Source of the DNA: Palsa-504 sp963819785
GTDB taxonomy: Bacteria; Actinomycetota; Actinomycetes; Streptosporangiales; Streptosporangiaceae
Direction of reading: 5' to 3'
Assembly: GCA_963819785.1 (NCBI GenBank)
Contig: CAWFXW010000002.1
Location: 186,001 to 250,000 of the forward strand
Length of the DNA: 64,000 nt
A program made the position numbers and the translations under genes. Shown here piece by piece: positions 8,125-15,068 of the stretch (positions within the stretch are counted from its first letter, which is position 1; the number at the start of each line of letters is the position of its first letter). Below the pieces are notes generated by a model. The model ran no database searches. It worked only from the letters and a program-made list of their open reading frames with translations, and was not told the DNA's origin.

Positions 8125-8984
8125 GCGACCGCGGCCCAGTGCTGTTCCAGGTGGGGCACGAGGTCCATGGGCCGTTCCTCGGGGAAGAACAGGCGGGCGC
8201 CGTCGACCGTGACGACCCGGGTGGTGCCCGGGATGGTGTCCCGCAGCCAGTAGGCCCAGGAGACGTCGAAGAACGCGTCGCCGGTGCCCCACACCACGAG
8301 CGTGGGCACGGTGAGCTCCCTGAGCCGCGGCATGACCTCCTGCAGGTCGCCGGCGTCGAGGGCGACCAGCAGCCGTTCGAAGTGCCGGGCCCGCTCGATG
8401 GTGCCGAAGCACGGCTCCAGGTAGGCGCGGATCACGTCCCGGTCGATCCGGTCCAGATTCTCGTACCCCGAGGCGAACGAGACCCGGGCGGCGGCCTCGA
8501 GGTTGGCGAACATCGCGACGGCGGACGGCGCGAGGTTGCCCGCGGCGGCGAGTTCGATCATCGGCTTGAAGTCCTCCGGCGGCAGGTTGTAAACCGTGTC
8601 GCAGTTGGTCAGGGTCAGGGTGGTCAGGCGCTGCGGATGGCGGGCGGCGAAGATCTGGGCGACGGCTCCGCCGGTGTCGTTGGCCACGAGATCGATGCCG
8701 GCGAGCCCGAGCGCCTCGCAGAACTCGTCCAGCCCCGCGGCCAGCGCGGACAGCGACAGGTCCTGCTCGGCGGTCACCGGGCTCTGGCCGTGCAGCGGGA
8801 GGTCGATCGCGATGCAGCGGCGCTGACCGCTCAGCGCCTCCATGACGTGCCGCCACAGGTAGGCGTTGGTGGCGATGCCGTGCACGAACAGGGCAGTGGG
8901 CCCGGCGCCGAGATCCAGATAGCTGATTTCGCCGAAGCGGGTGGCAGCGGTGTGCCGGTGAGCGTTGAGTTCGGATAGCTGCAT
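8109..8984 (-). CDS. Alpha/beta hydrolase (haloalkane-dehalogenase-like)
   Basis: A 291-residue alpha/beta hydrolase fold protein. It shows the oxyanion-hole region ALFVHGIATNAYLW, the nucleophile elbow VANDTGGAVAQ with Asp in the nucleophile position, and the acid region WGTGDAFFDVSW. The C-terminal catalytic His normally found near GxGH is not obvious: the matching stretch reads GARLFFPEERP. It may therefore be an atypical or non-hydrolytic member. It is divergent from a TetR-family gene with two operators between them, so it is probably repressed by that regulator. The stop lies inside an 18-bp tandem repeat. Confidence 0.85.
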   Translation of the reverse strand: MQLSELNAHRHTAATRFGEISYLDLGAGPTALFVHGIATNAYLWRHVMEALSGQRRCIAIDLPLHGQSPVTAEQDLSLSALAAGLDEFCEALGLAGIDLVANDTGGAVAQIFAARHPQRLTTLTLTNCDTVYNLPPEDFKPMIELAAAGNLAPSAVAMFANLEAAARVSFASGYENLDRIDRDVIRAYLEPCFGTIERARHFERLLVALDAGDLQEVMPRLRELTVPTLVVWGTGDAFFDVSWAYWLRDTIPGTTRVVTVDGARLFFPEERPMDLVPHLEQHWAAVAAART

Positions 8985-9023
8985 TACGCTCGCCTTTCTA
9001 GAAGATGCATAAATTGTTACTAG

Positions 9024-9062
9024 ACCGACTGTCGGTTTATGCTAGGCGGACCGACAGTCGGT
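9024..9062. promoter_or_regulatory. Two TetR-type operators in the divergent promoter
   Basis: Two 6-1-6 palindromes, ACCGAC-T-GTCGGT at 9024-9036 and ACCGAC-A-GTCGGT at 9050-9062, with centres 26 bp apart. They lie between the hydrolase gene and the tetR gene, immediately before the tetR start. The arms are identical in both copies, as expected for two repressor dimers binding side by side and controlling both genes. Confidence 0.88.
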
Positions 9063-9097
9063 TTGTCAAGGGGTTTTGGGTCGGGACGAGGAGCGCG

Positions 9098-9916
9098 ATG
9101 GACGGACCGGGCGCTGACGATCGGCAGGACACGGCGAGCCGGGCGAGGGCGGCGAACGGGCCCGGGGCGGCGGGGCAGCCCGGCGCGGCGGACCGGGTGG
9201 CGAACGGGCCCGGGGCGGCGGGGCAGCCCGGCGCGGCGGACCGGGTGGCGAACGGGCCCGGGGCGGCGGGGCAGCCCGGCGCGGCGGACCGGGTGGCGGA
9301 TCCTGCGGGGCGGGGGAATCCCGGGGAGCGGCCGAACCGGAATGTGGCGCGGGGGGAGGCGACGCGCGGGCAACTGGTGGCGATCGCGACGCGGATGTTC
9401 GCCGAGCGGGGCTACGAGGACACCTCGATCGAGGCGGTGCTCCGGGAGGCGGGGGTCAGCCGGGGCTCGCTGTATTACCATTTCGCGAGCAAGGAGGCGC
9501 TTTTCGAGGCGGTGGCCGAGGAGCTCGAGACCAGCGTCGGGGCGCAGACCATGGCTGCCGCGAGCGGTTCAGCGGGTCCGGTGGAGGCGCTGCGGGCCGG
9601 GTTCCTGGCGTGGATCCGGCTAGCGGGCGATCCCGTGGTGCGGCGGGTCCTGCTGATCGACGGGCCTTCGGTGCTCGGCTGGGAGCGCTGGCGGGCCATG
9701 GAGGAACACCACGCGCTCGGGCTGATCCGGGCGGTGGTGCAGCTCATCGCGGACGAAGGAAAGCTACCGCCGGAGACGGTCGGTACGATGGCCAACATCC
9801 TGCTCGCGTCGGTCAACGAGGTGGCGCTGCTCGTGGCCAGGTCGGACGACCGGGAGGCGGCGATGACAGCTGGTGCCGACGCCATTGACGAGCTACTGCG
9901 ACGGCTATTCAGTTAG
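9098..9916 (+). CDS. TetR/AcrR family transcriptional regulator with repetitive N-terminal extension
   Basis: A 272-residue repressor. The DNA-binding domain begins near residue 87 (ATRGQLVAIATRMFAERGYE, then a helix-turn-helix ending SRGSLYYHFASKEALF) and is followed by a ligand-binding helical domain. The first ~85 residues are unusual: three tandem 16-residue copies of a Gly/Ala/Pro-rich unit encoded by exact 48-bp DNA repeats. I chose ATG 9098 (GAGGAGCG just upstream) over an earlier frame extension that would run through the operators. It likely regulates itself and the divergent hydrolase. Confidence 0.9.
   Translation: MDGPGADDRQDTASRARAANGPGAAGQPGAADRVANGPGAAGQPGAADRVANGPGAAGQPGAADRVADPAGRGNPGERPNRNVARGEATRGQLVAIATRMFAERGYEDTSIEAVLREAGVSRGSLYYHFASKEALFEAVAEELETSVGAQTMAAASGSAGPVEALRAGFLAWIRLAGDPVVRRVLLIDGPSVLGWERWRAMEEHHALGLIRAVVQLIADEGKLPPETVGTMANILLASVNEVALLVARSDDREAAMTAGADAIDELLRRLFS
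9152..9295 (+). repeat. Three exact 48-bp tandem repeats inside the tetR gene
   Basis: Copies at 9152-9199, 9200-9247 and 9248-9295 are identical as far as I can read, and each encodes ANGPGAAGQPGAADRV. The unit keeps the reading frame (16 codons). Identity at the DNA level suggests recent expansion by slippage or unequal crossing-over. Confidence 0.9.
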
Positions 9917-10010
9917 CGGCCTGCCAGTCAGTTAGCAGCCTGCCAGCATTAAGTGACAAAACTCATAAAACATTAAGTTTCGGACATTTAAACGGCGCAT
10001 AGCGGCACAC

Positions 10011-10036
10011 GCTAATCGGCCAGATTGGCCGTTAGC
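10011..10036. terminator. Hairpin after tetR, terminator-like
   Basis: GCTAATCGGCCA and TGGCCGTTAGC form an 11-bp stem with one bulged T around a GAT loop, followed by TTGTTATT. This fits a factor-independent terminator for tetR. It could equally act as an operator for the roadblock gene operon that starts 47 bp further on. Confidence 0.5.
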
Positions 10037-10082
10037 TTGTTATTCGTCACTATGCCGCCGCATAGACCATCGGTGGCCTACG

Positions 10083-10532
10083 ATGTCTGCGTACCGGGTC
10101 CGCCAGCTTCCCGTCGTCTCCGGTCAGCCTGCCCGCAGCGCTAGAGAGGAAGCGTCCTTGATCCTTAATGAGGCCGAAGCGGTACTCGACCCTGTTGCGG
10201 ACATCGACGGTTTCGTGCTCGGCTGCCTGGTCGACGCCTCGACCGGAACGATCCTGGCCTCGCGGAAGGACCAGGACGATGTCAGCTTGCCCACCGCGGC
10301 GGCGGGAGCAGCCGACATCGCCAACGTGCTTTCGCTGCTCGCCGGCGAGCTGCCCGTGGACGGCCTCGAGGACGTCATGGTGACCTTCCGGAACCAGCTT
10401 TACGTCATACGCCTGGTTTCCGAGGACCTGGAACCGAACATCATCCTGCTGGTCATCCTGGACCGGGCGCGCGCCAACCTGGCCATGGCCCGCCGGGAAA
10501 TCCGCAACTTCTGCGTGAAATTCGCCGGATGA
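10083..10532 (+). CDS. Roadblock/LC7-like small protein
   Basis: A 149-residue protein resembling the actinobacterial roadblock-type proteins. It is paralogous to the protein encoded at 13164 (shared pattern: IDG..LGCLVD..TG, then GLEDVMVTFRNQLYVIRL, then ILDRARANLAMAR near the end). Roadblock proteins usually regulate small GTPases of the MglA/Ras type. An in-frame TTG at 10158 preceded by GAGAGGAAG would give a 124-residue protein of the same size as the paralogue and may be the true start. It overlaps the next gene by ATGA, so the three genes 10083-11826 form one operon. Confidence 0.7.
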   Translation: MSAYRVRQLPVVSGQPARSAREEASLILNEAEAVLDPVADIDGFVLGCLVDASTGTILASRKDQDDVSLPTAAAGAADIANVLSLLAGELPVDGLEDVMVTFRNQLYVIRLVSEDLEPNIILLVILDRARANLAMARREIRNFCVKFAG

Positions 10533-11311
10533 GCCAGGTCCCAGGGCTGCGACGCGCCCGGCAGCTCACCGCCTCGGTGCTGCCGACCCGGGCGGCGGAC
10601 GGCTACCCGGGCCTGGTGGCCGGGCGGCTACGCAAGCTGGACGCGGCGGCCAGCACCGGCATGCTGCCATTTTCCGGAAGCGGCGATGGGGTTATCTACT
10701 TCCGGGACGGCAAGATCATTTATGCCGAATCGGACCGGACCCCGGGTCCGGCGGCCAGCGCTTATAAAGCGTATGGCGACAACCTTCCGCCGTTAGGCCG
10801 GATCATGGCTATCAGGGCCGTGACCGAGCCCATTATCGACGCAGCGCTCGAATTGTTCACGGCCCAGGCGAAACACGCCAAATTCCGGTCGGCCCGGCTG
10901 CCGGACGCGGGGTTGGCCTCGGGTATCGGCGTGGACGAGCTGCTGGCCGAGATCGGACGCCGGCAGCGGCTGATGAAGCAGTTCTCGACGGTGCTCACCC
11001 CCGACACCGTGATCTCACGTAATCCTCACCTGCGCTCGGATTCGGTCCGCATCTCGGCCGGGCAATGGGCGTTGCTGATCCGGGTCACGCACGGTTCCAC
11101 GCCCCGGAACCTGGCTTTCGACCTGGGGCGCAGTGTCTTCTGCACGCTTACCGACGTTTACCGGCTGCTCGTGCTGCGCCTGCTGATGGCGGCGGGCCAG
11201 GTTCCCGAGCACGGCCTGGCGGTCATGTCGTTCGTCCGGGCCGCCGCCCTTAAGAAAGGGGACACCATGCCTGTCATCAACGCCAGGACCGCCGCAGAGG
11301 GCGCACTCTGA
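10529..11311 (+). CDS. PATAN/DUF4388-like regulatory protein
   Basis: A 260-residue protein. The N-terminal half has a PATAN/DUF4388-type pattern: a small domain ending in DGVIYFRDGKIIYAES (about residues 52-67), where a ligand- or partner-binding fold of response-regulator systems is usually found. The C-terminal half (about 165-230) could be a winged helix (GSTPRNLAFDLGRSVFCTL...). Start and stop overlap both neighbours (ATGA and TGATG), showing tight coupling with two roadblock-like genes. Exact role unknown. Confidence 0.65.
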   Translation: MSQVPGLRRARQLTASVLPTRAADGYPGLVAGRLRKLDAAASTGMLPFSGSGDGVIYFRDGKIIYAESDRTPGPAASAYKAYGDNLPPLGRIMAIRAVTEPIIDAALELFTAQAKHAKFRSARLPDAGLASGIGVDELLAEIGRRQRLMKQFSTVLTPDTVISRNPHLRSDSVRISAGQWALLIRVTHGSTPRNLAFDLGRSVFCTLTDVYRLLVLRLLMAAGQVPEHGLAVMSFVRAAALKKGDTMPVINARTAAEGAL

Positions 11312-11826
11312 TGCCGGCCCTGCGTAAGGGCAGCCCGTCCGTTGAGGACAAGGTCCGGGCGGAGCTGGCGCTGATCAGGGCCCAGGTCGCCGGGGTGCGG
11401 GGCAGCCTGGCCGCGACCAGCGACGGGCTGGTCTTCGCGCACGACGTGCCCGACGTCGAGCCGACCCAGATCGCGGCCATCTCGGCCGCCACCTTGGCCC
11501 TGGCCAGCCGGGCCACCGTGACCACGGGCTGCGGGACCTTCCGTGAGGCGGTGGCCCGCGGCAGTGACGGGTACCTCGCGGTCTACGCCGCAGGCGACAG
11601 CGCGATCGTGGCCGTGGTGGGCACGAGCAGCCTCAACGTCGGGATGCTGCAGTACCGGGCGCGCGAGATCATCGACCGCATCGCGTCGTATGCGACCCAG
11701 ATGGGAGGCTGGGCCGCGCCCGCCACTCCCCGGCCGAGCACCCGGATCGCGAGCGCGGCGGCAGCGAAGCAGACCCGTTCGGCCGACGGGCCGCCGTTGC
11801 CACGCCGACGGCCGGCGACCTCCTAG
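11311..11826 (+). CDS. Roadblock/LC7 domain protein
   Basis: A 171-residue protein. Residues 15-130 fit a roadblock/LC7 fold: a helix (VEDKVRAELALIRAQV), then beta strands GSLAATSDGLVFAHDV, a helix (PTQIAAISAATLALASRA) and the typical YLAVYAAGDSAIVAVVG strands. The C-terminal tail (about 135-171) is Pro/Arg/Ala-rich and probably disordered. The ATG overlaps the preceding stop. Third gene of the operon. Confidence 0.75.
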   Translation: MPALRKGSPSVEDKVRAELALIRAQVAGVRGSLAATSDGLVFAHDVPDVEPTQIAAISAATLALASRATVTTGCGTFREAVARGSDGYLAVYAAGDSAIVAVVGTSSLNVGMLQYRAREIIDRIASYATQMGGWAAPATPRPSTRIASAAAAKQTRSADGPPLPRRRPATS

Positions 11827-11853
11827 CGTCTTGTCGACTAGCGCCTTGTCGTC

Positions 11854-12795
11854 TTAGCTTCTGCGCAGCCCGTCCAGGACGCGGCGCAGCAGGTCCTGCG
11901 GGTTGGACACCACCTCGAAGCTCGCGGGCATCCCATCCGGCACGCTGACCTCGGCCGACAGCACGGGCGGGGCCGACAGCACCGGTCCGGAGCGGGCGCG
12001 GCGGGGCAGCGCGGCTTGCGGCGGGACGGGTCCGGACCATTCGGCGAGCGGCCCGGCCGGCTCGGCCGGCACCGGCCCGGCCACGGGTGCCTGCAGCAGG
12101 CCGGGGCGGGGCGCCGCGGCCTCGGACGCCTCCGGCTGGCACAGGCCCGCCGCGATCAGCGTGCCGAGGTTCTCGATCGCCTCGTAGAGGGCCAGGCCGC
12201 AGCGCCAGGCGAGCTCCTGGGCCGAGGCGGCGCCGTCGATCGCGCAGACCAGCGCCCACTGCGGGTGGCTGAGCGCGGCCCCGGGACGGCCGAGGTCCTG
12301 CAGGCGCACGGGAGTGGTGCGGCCCAGGCGGTATCGGGCCATGCGATCGGCCCGGATCCTGGCCTCGGCCAGCACCGAGGCCACGTCCAGGCAGGAGAAG
12401 GCGGCGGCCCAGTGCGCGCCGGCGGGCACGAACCGGATGTCGGTGACGAACGCGTCCGCGTCGGCCAGGCCGGTCAGCGCGATCATGGTGTCGACCACCA
12501 CGGAGCGCAGGATCGTGGCCAGCTCGGCGATGGTGAGGTAGTTCCGCTGGACCAGGAACGTTCCGATGTCCCGGTCCGGCTCGTCGGCCCCGGTGAGCAG
12601 GTCGAGCGATTCGGCCGGCGACTGGAGCACGCCGAGCAGGCGGGCGCCGATGTCGGGGATCCAGGAGGCCCGCGCGCAGGTGATCTGCCCCTGGTCGAAA
12701 TAGACGGTGCCTGACGGATCCCCGTCGATCTCCAGGATGCCCGAAGCCCGGCGGGCGGCCAGCGCCTCAAGCGTCCCGTTAACTCGCGTCGCCAC
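11854..12795 (-). CDS. DUF4388 (PATAN) domain protein
   Basis: A 313-residue protein. The N-terminal domain (about 1-105; GTLEALAARRASGILEIDGD, GTVYFDQGQITCA) is a clear PATAN/DUF4388 signature. A second domain (about 160-215; ALSHPQWALVCAIDGAASAQ, then LALYEAIENLGTLIAAGL) looks like a winged helix, and the C-terminal ~90 residues are Pro/Ala-rich before a short terminal helix. It faces the roadblock operon tail to tail. With its neighbours it forms a group of five roadblock/PATAN genes. Confidence 0.75.
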   Translation of the reverse strand: MATRVNGTLEALAARRASGILEIDGDPSGTVYFDQGQITCARASWIPDIGARLLGVLQSPAESLDLLTGADEPDRDIGTFLVQRNYLTIAELATILRSVVVDTMIALTGLADADAFVTDIRFVPAGAHWAAAFSCLDVASVLAEARIRADRMARYRLGRTTPVRLQDLGRPGAALSHPQWALVCAIDGAASAQELAWRCGLALYEAIENLGTLIAAGLCQPEASEAAAPRPGLLQAPVAGPVPAEPAGPLAEWSGPVPPQAALPRRARSGPVLSAPPVLSAEVSVPDGMPASFEVVSNPQDLLRRVLDGLRRS

Positions 12796-13163
12796 TAGCC
12801 CCCCTATGAACTGACAGCCCGGACATGAACGTCATAGCGGATTATTCGGCAGAAATACCCATATCAGCGCAAACCATTAATCATCGCTGGAAAAATGCAT
12901 CCGGGTCTAGTCTACAGATTTGCCCTGGCGCGTCGGCCTTGCTCTCTGGTTAGTAATTAGTAGCGGCTGGGTCAATTAATACTGGCGACGGTGCGCGCGG
13001 CCAACGGTGTGCAGAAACCCGCAGTTCAGTACGCATTGAACTACTTTGAGTATCTAATCAGTTACTCACCGTAAAAATAGGTCTGCCATTTTCCCGCCGG
13101 TCATCTCCGGGCTTCACTATCGTGACTACGGCCCATCAGGGAAGAACGGAAAGGCGGGGTCAT
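12796..13163. other. Divergent promoter region, relatively AT-rich
   Basis: This 368-bp gap lies between the DUF4388 gene (minus) and the roadblock gene (plus). It is clearly richer in A+T than the flanking genes and holds several TA-rich hexamers, consistent with two promoters. I see no strong palindrome or small gene. Confidence 0.5.
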
Positions 13164-13535
13164 ATGAACATGGAAACGGCTCTCAAAGAAGCCATGGCCA
13201 TTGACGGCGCGCTAGGCGTTTGTCTGGTCGACTGGGAAAGCGGGATGTCGCTCGGCGCGCTCGGCGGCGGGAAGTACCTCGACCTGGATGTCGCCGCGGC
13301 CGGCAACACCGAGGTGATCCGGGCCAAGATGCGGACGATGGAGTCGCTGCGCCTGGACGACACGATCGAGGACATGCTCATCACCCTCAACAAGCAGTAC
13401 CACCTCATCCGGCTGCTCAAAAACTCGCGCAACGAGCAGGGCCTGTTCCTGTACCTGGTGCTCGAGCGGTCCAAGGCGAACCTGGCGCTCGCGCGGCACA
13501 GCCTCAAACGGATCGAGGCCGACCTCACGATCTGA
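13164..13535 (+). CDS. Roadblock/LC7-like small protein
   Basis: A 123-residue protein with the pattern IDGALGVCLVDWESGMSLG, VAAAGNTEVIRAKMRTMESL, EDMLITLNKQYHLIRLL and a final helix SKANLALARHSLKRIE. It is the paralogue of the protein encoded at 10083 and is of a type common in actinomycetes as a roadblock-like GTPase partner. The ATG at 13164 has AAAGGCGGGG upstream, whereas a GTG at 13122 in the same frame has no clear ribosome site. Single gene, no GTPase nearby. Confidence 0.75.
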   Translation: MNMETALKEAMAIDGALGVCLVDWESGMSLGALGGGKYLDLDVAAAGNTEVIRAKMRTMESLRLDDTIEDMLITLNKQYHLIRLLKNSRNEQGLFLYLVLERSKANLALARHSLKRIEADLTI

Positions 13536-13608
13536 GGACGGGAACAGGATGAACCTGGGCTTTCACCTCGCTCTAGCGTAGTGGAACCCGGGTTTCATCC
13601 CGCGGGGG

Positions 13609-13656
13609 GCAGCGCGGCAGCGGGGCAGCGGGGCAGCGGGGCAGCGCGGCGGCGGG
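13609..13656. repeat. Short GGCAGCGG tandem repeat
   Basis: About four imperfect 8-bp copies of GGCAGCGG lie between the ends of two convergent genes. It is a low-complexity tract with no evident function. Confidence 0.6.
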
Positions 13657-13667
13657 GCGGAGGGCCT

Positions 13668-15029
13668 TCAGGCCATGCGGTCGAGGATCTGGCGGACCAG
13701 GTCCATCGAGGTCTGCGGGTGCAGGAAGGCGAACCGGGCCACGGTTTCGCCCTCCCAGGCAGACGGTGGGATGAACGCCACCTGGTCGGTCAGCAACTGG
13801 TCGGCCCAGCGGTTGTACTGAGCAGGGTCCCAGCCGCGGCGGCGGAACAGCACGACCCCGAGCTCGGGCTCGCGGATCAGCTCCAGGTGATCCCGGGCCC
13901 GGATCTCGGCCGCGGTCTGCCTGGCCAGCTCGATGGCCGCCTCGATGGCCCGCGTGTAGGCGTCAGCGCCGTACACGGCCAGCGAGAACCACAGCGGCAG
14001 CCCCCGGGCCCGCCGGGTCAGGTGGTAGGCGTAGTCGGTCGGGTTCCACTCCCCCGGCGTGTCGTGGATGACGTCCAGGTACGACGCGTCCTGCTTGTGC
14101 ACCGAGCGGGCCACCGAGGGGTTCCGGTACAGCAGGGCCGCGCAGTCGAACGGCGCGAACAACCATTTGTGCGGGTCCACGATGAACGAGTCGGCGTGCT
14201 CGATGCCGTCGTATCGGGGGCGCACGCTCGGCGCGAACAGCCCGGCGCCGCCGTAGGCGCCGTCCACGTGGAACCACAGGCCGTGCTCGCGCGCGACCTC
14301 GGCCACGCCGGCCAGGTCGTCGATGATTCCCGCGTTGGTGGTCCCGGAGGTGGCCACCACCGCGGCCAGCGAGCGGGGATCGCCGTCGGCCGCGATGGCG
14401 GCCCGCAGCCCCGCGCCGGTCAGCCGGTGATCGTGGGCCCGCACGATCAACGCGTCCATCTCGCAGATGCGCAGCGCGTTGGTGATCGAGGAATGCGCGT
14501 CCTCGCTGACCGCGACGCGCCAGCGCCGGCCCGCCGCGCCGGTGCCCGCCTTGCGCTTAGCCGTCTCGCGGGCCACGACCAGGGCGGACAGGTTCCCGGC
14601 CGAACCACCGGAGACGAAGCAGCCGCCCGCGCCCGCCGGCAGCCCGGCCCGGTCGGCGATCAGCCGCAGCACCTGGTTCTCCGCGTGGATGGCGCCGGCC
14701 GCTTCCAGCCACGAGATGCCCTGGATCGACGCGCACGAGATCAGCATGTCGAACAGCAGCGAGGCCTTGGTCGGCGCGGCCGGGATGAAGCCGAGGAACC
14801 GCGGGCTGTCCGCCGAGATGACGGCGGGCGCGATGACCGAGGTGTACACGCCGAGCACCTGGTCCGGGTTGTGCGGATCGGGGCCGAGCAGCCCCTTCAC
14901 CGCGGCTTCCAGCTCGGCCGGATCGCGCGAGCCCTGGTCCAGCGGCACCGGGTTCAGCCGCAGCCGGTTCTCCGCGTAGGCGAGCACCGACCTGATCATC
15001 GACTCCGTCGTCGGATCCACACTGTGCAT
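13668..15029 (-). CDS. Group II PLP-dependent amino-acid decarboxylase
   Basis: A ~453-residue pyridoxal-phosphate decarboxylase of the aromatic/glutamate/DOPA decarboxylase group. Visible motifs are GGSAGNLSALVVAR (phosphate region), SEDAHSSI (cofactor-stacking His), VATSGTTNAG, FHVDGAYGG (Asp for the PLP nitrogen) and IVDPHKWLF with the Schiff-base Lys. Substrate cannot be read off, but the family makes amines from aromatic or acidic amino acids. The ATG at 15029 gives a normal N-terminus; a GTG at 15056 is an in-frame alternative. The gene stands alone; a copper amine oxidase that could degrade amines lies 4 kb away, a link that is only inference. Confidence 0.88.
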   Translation of the reverse strand: MHSVDPTTESMIRSVLAYAENRLRLNPVPLDQGSRDPAELEAAVKGLLGPDPHNPDQVLGVYTSVIAPAVISADSPRFLGFIPAAPTKASLLFDMLISCASIQGISWLEAAGAIHAENQVLRLIADRAGLPAGAGGCFVSGGSAGNLSALVVARETAKRKAGTGAAGRRWRVAVSEDAHSSITNALRICEMDALIVRAHDHRLTGAGLRAAIAADGDPRSLAAVVATSGTTNAGIIDDLAGVAEVAREHGLWFHVDGAYGGAGLFAPSVRPRYDGIEHADSFIVDPHKWLFAPFDCAALLYRNPSVARSVHKQDASYLDVIHDTPGEWNPTDYAYHLTRRARGLPLWFSLAVYGADAYTRAIEAAIELARQTAAEIRARDHLELIREPELGVVLFRRRGWDPAQYNRWADQLLTDQVAFIPPSAWEGETVARFAFLHPQTSMDLVRQILDRMA

Positions 15030-15068
15030 GGTGCGCACCGTAGAGGCTCCGGACACCGGATCGCAAGG

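Noticed and set aside
8164..8192. CCATGGGCCGTTC in the hydrolase gene as a seventh motif copy
   Set aside because: Only the first 13 bases match; there is no CGG end and no A-tract, and the stretch encodes a normal hydrolase segment.
9152..9295. Regular repeats that could suggest a CRISPR array
   Set aside because: The units are directly joined with no spacers and are in frame inside a tetR gene.
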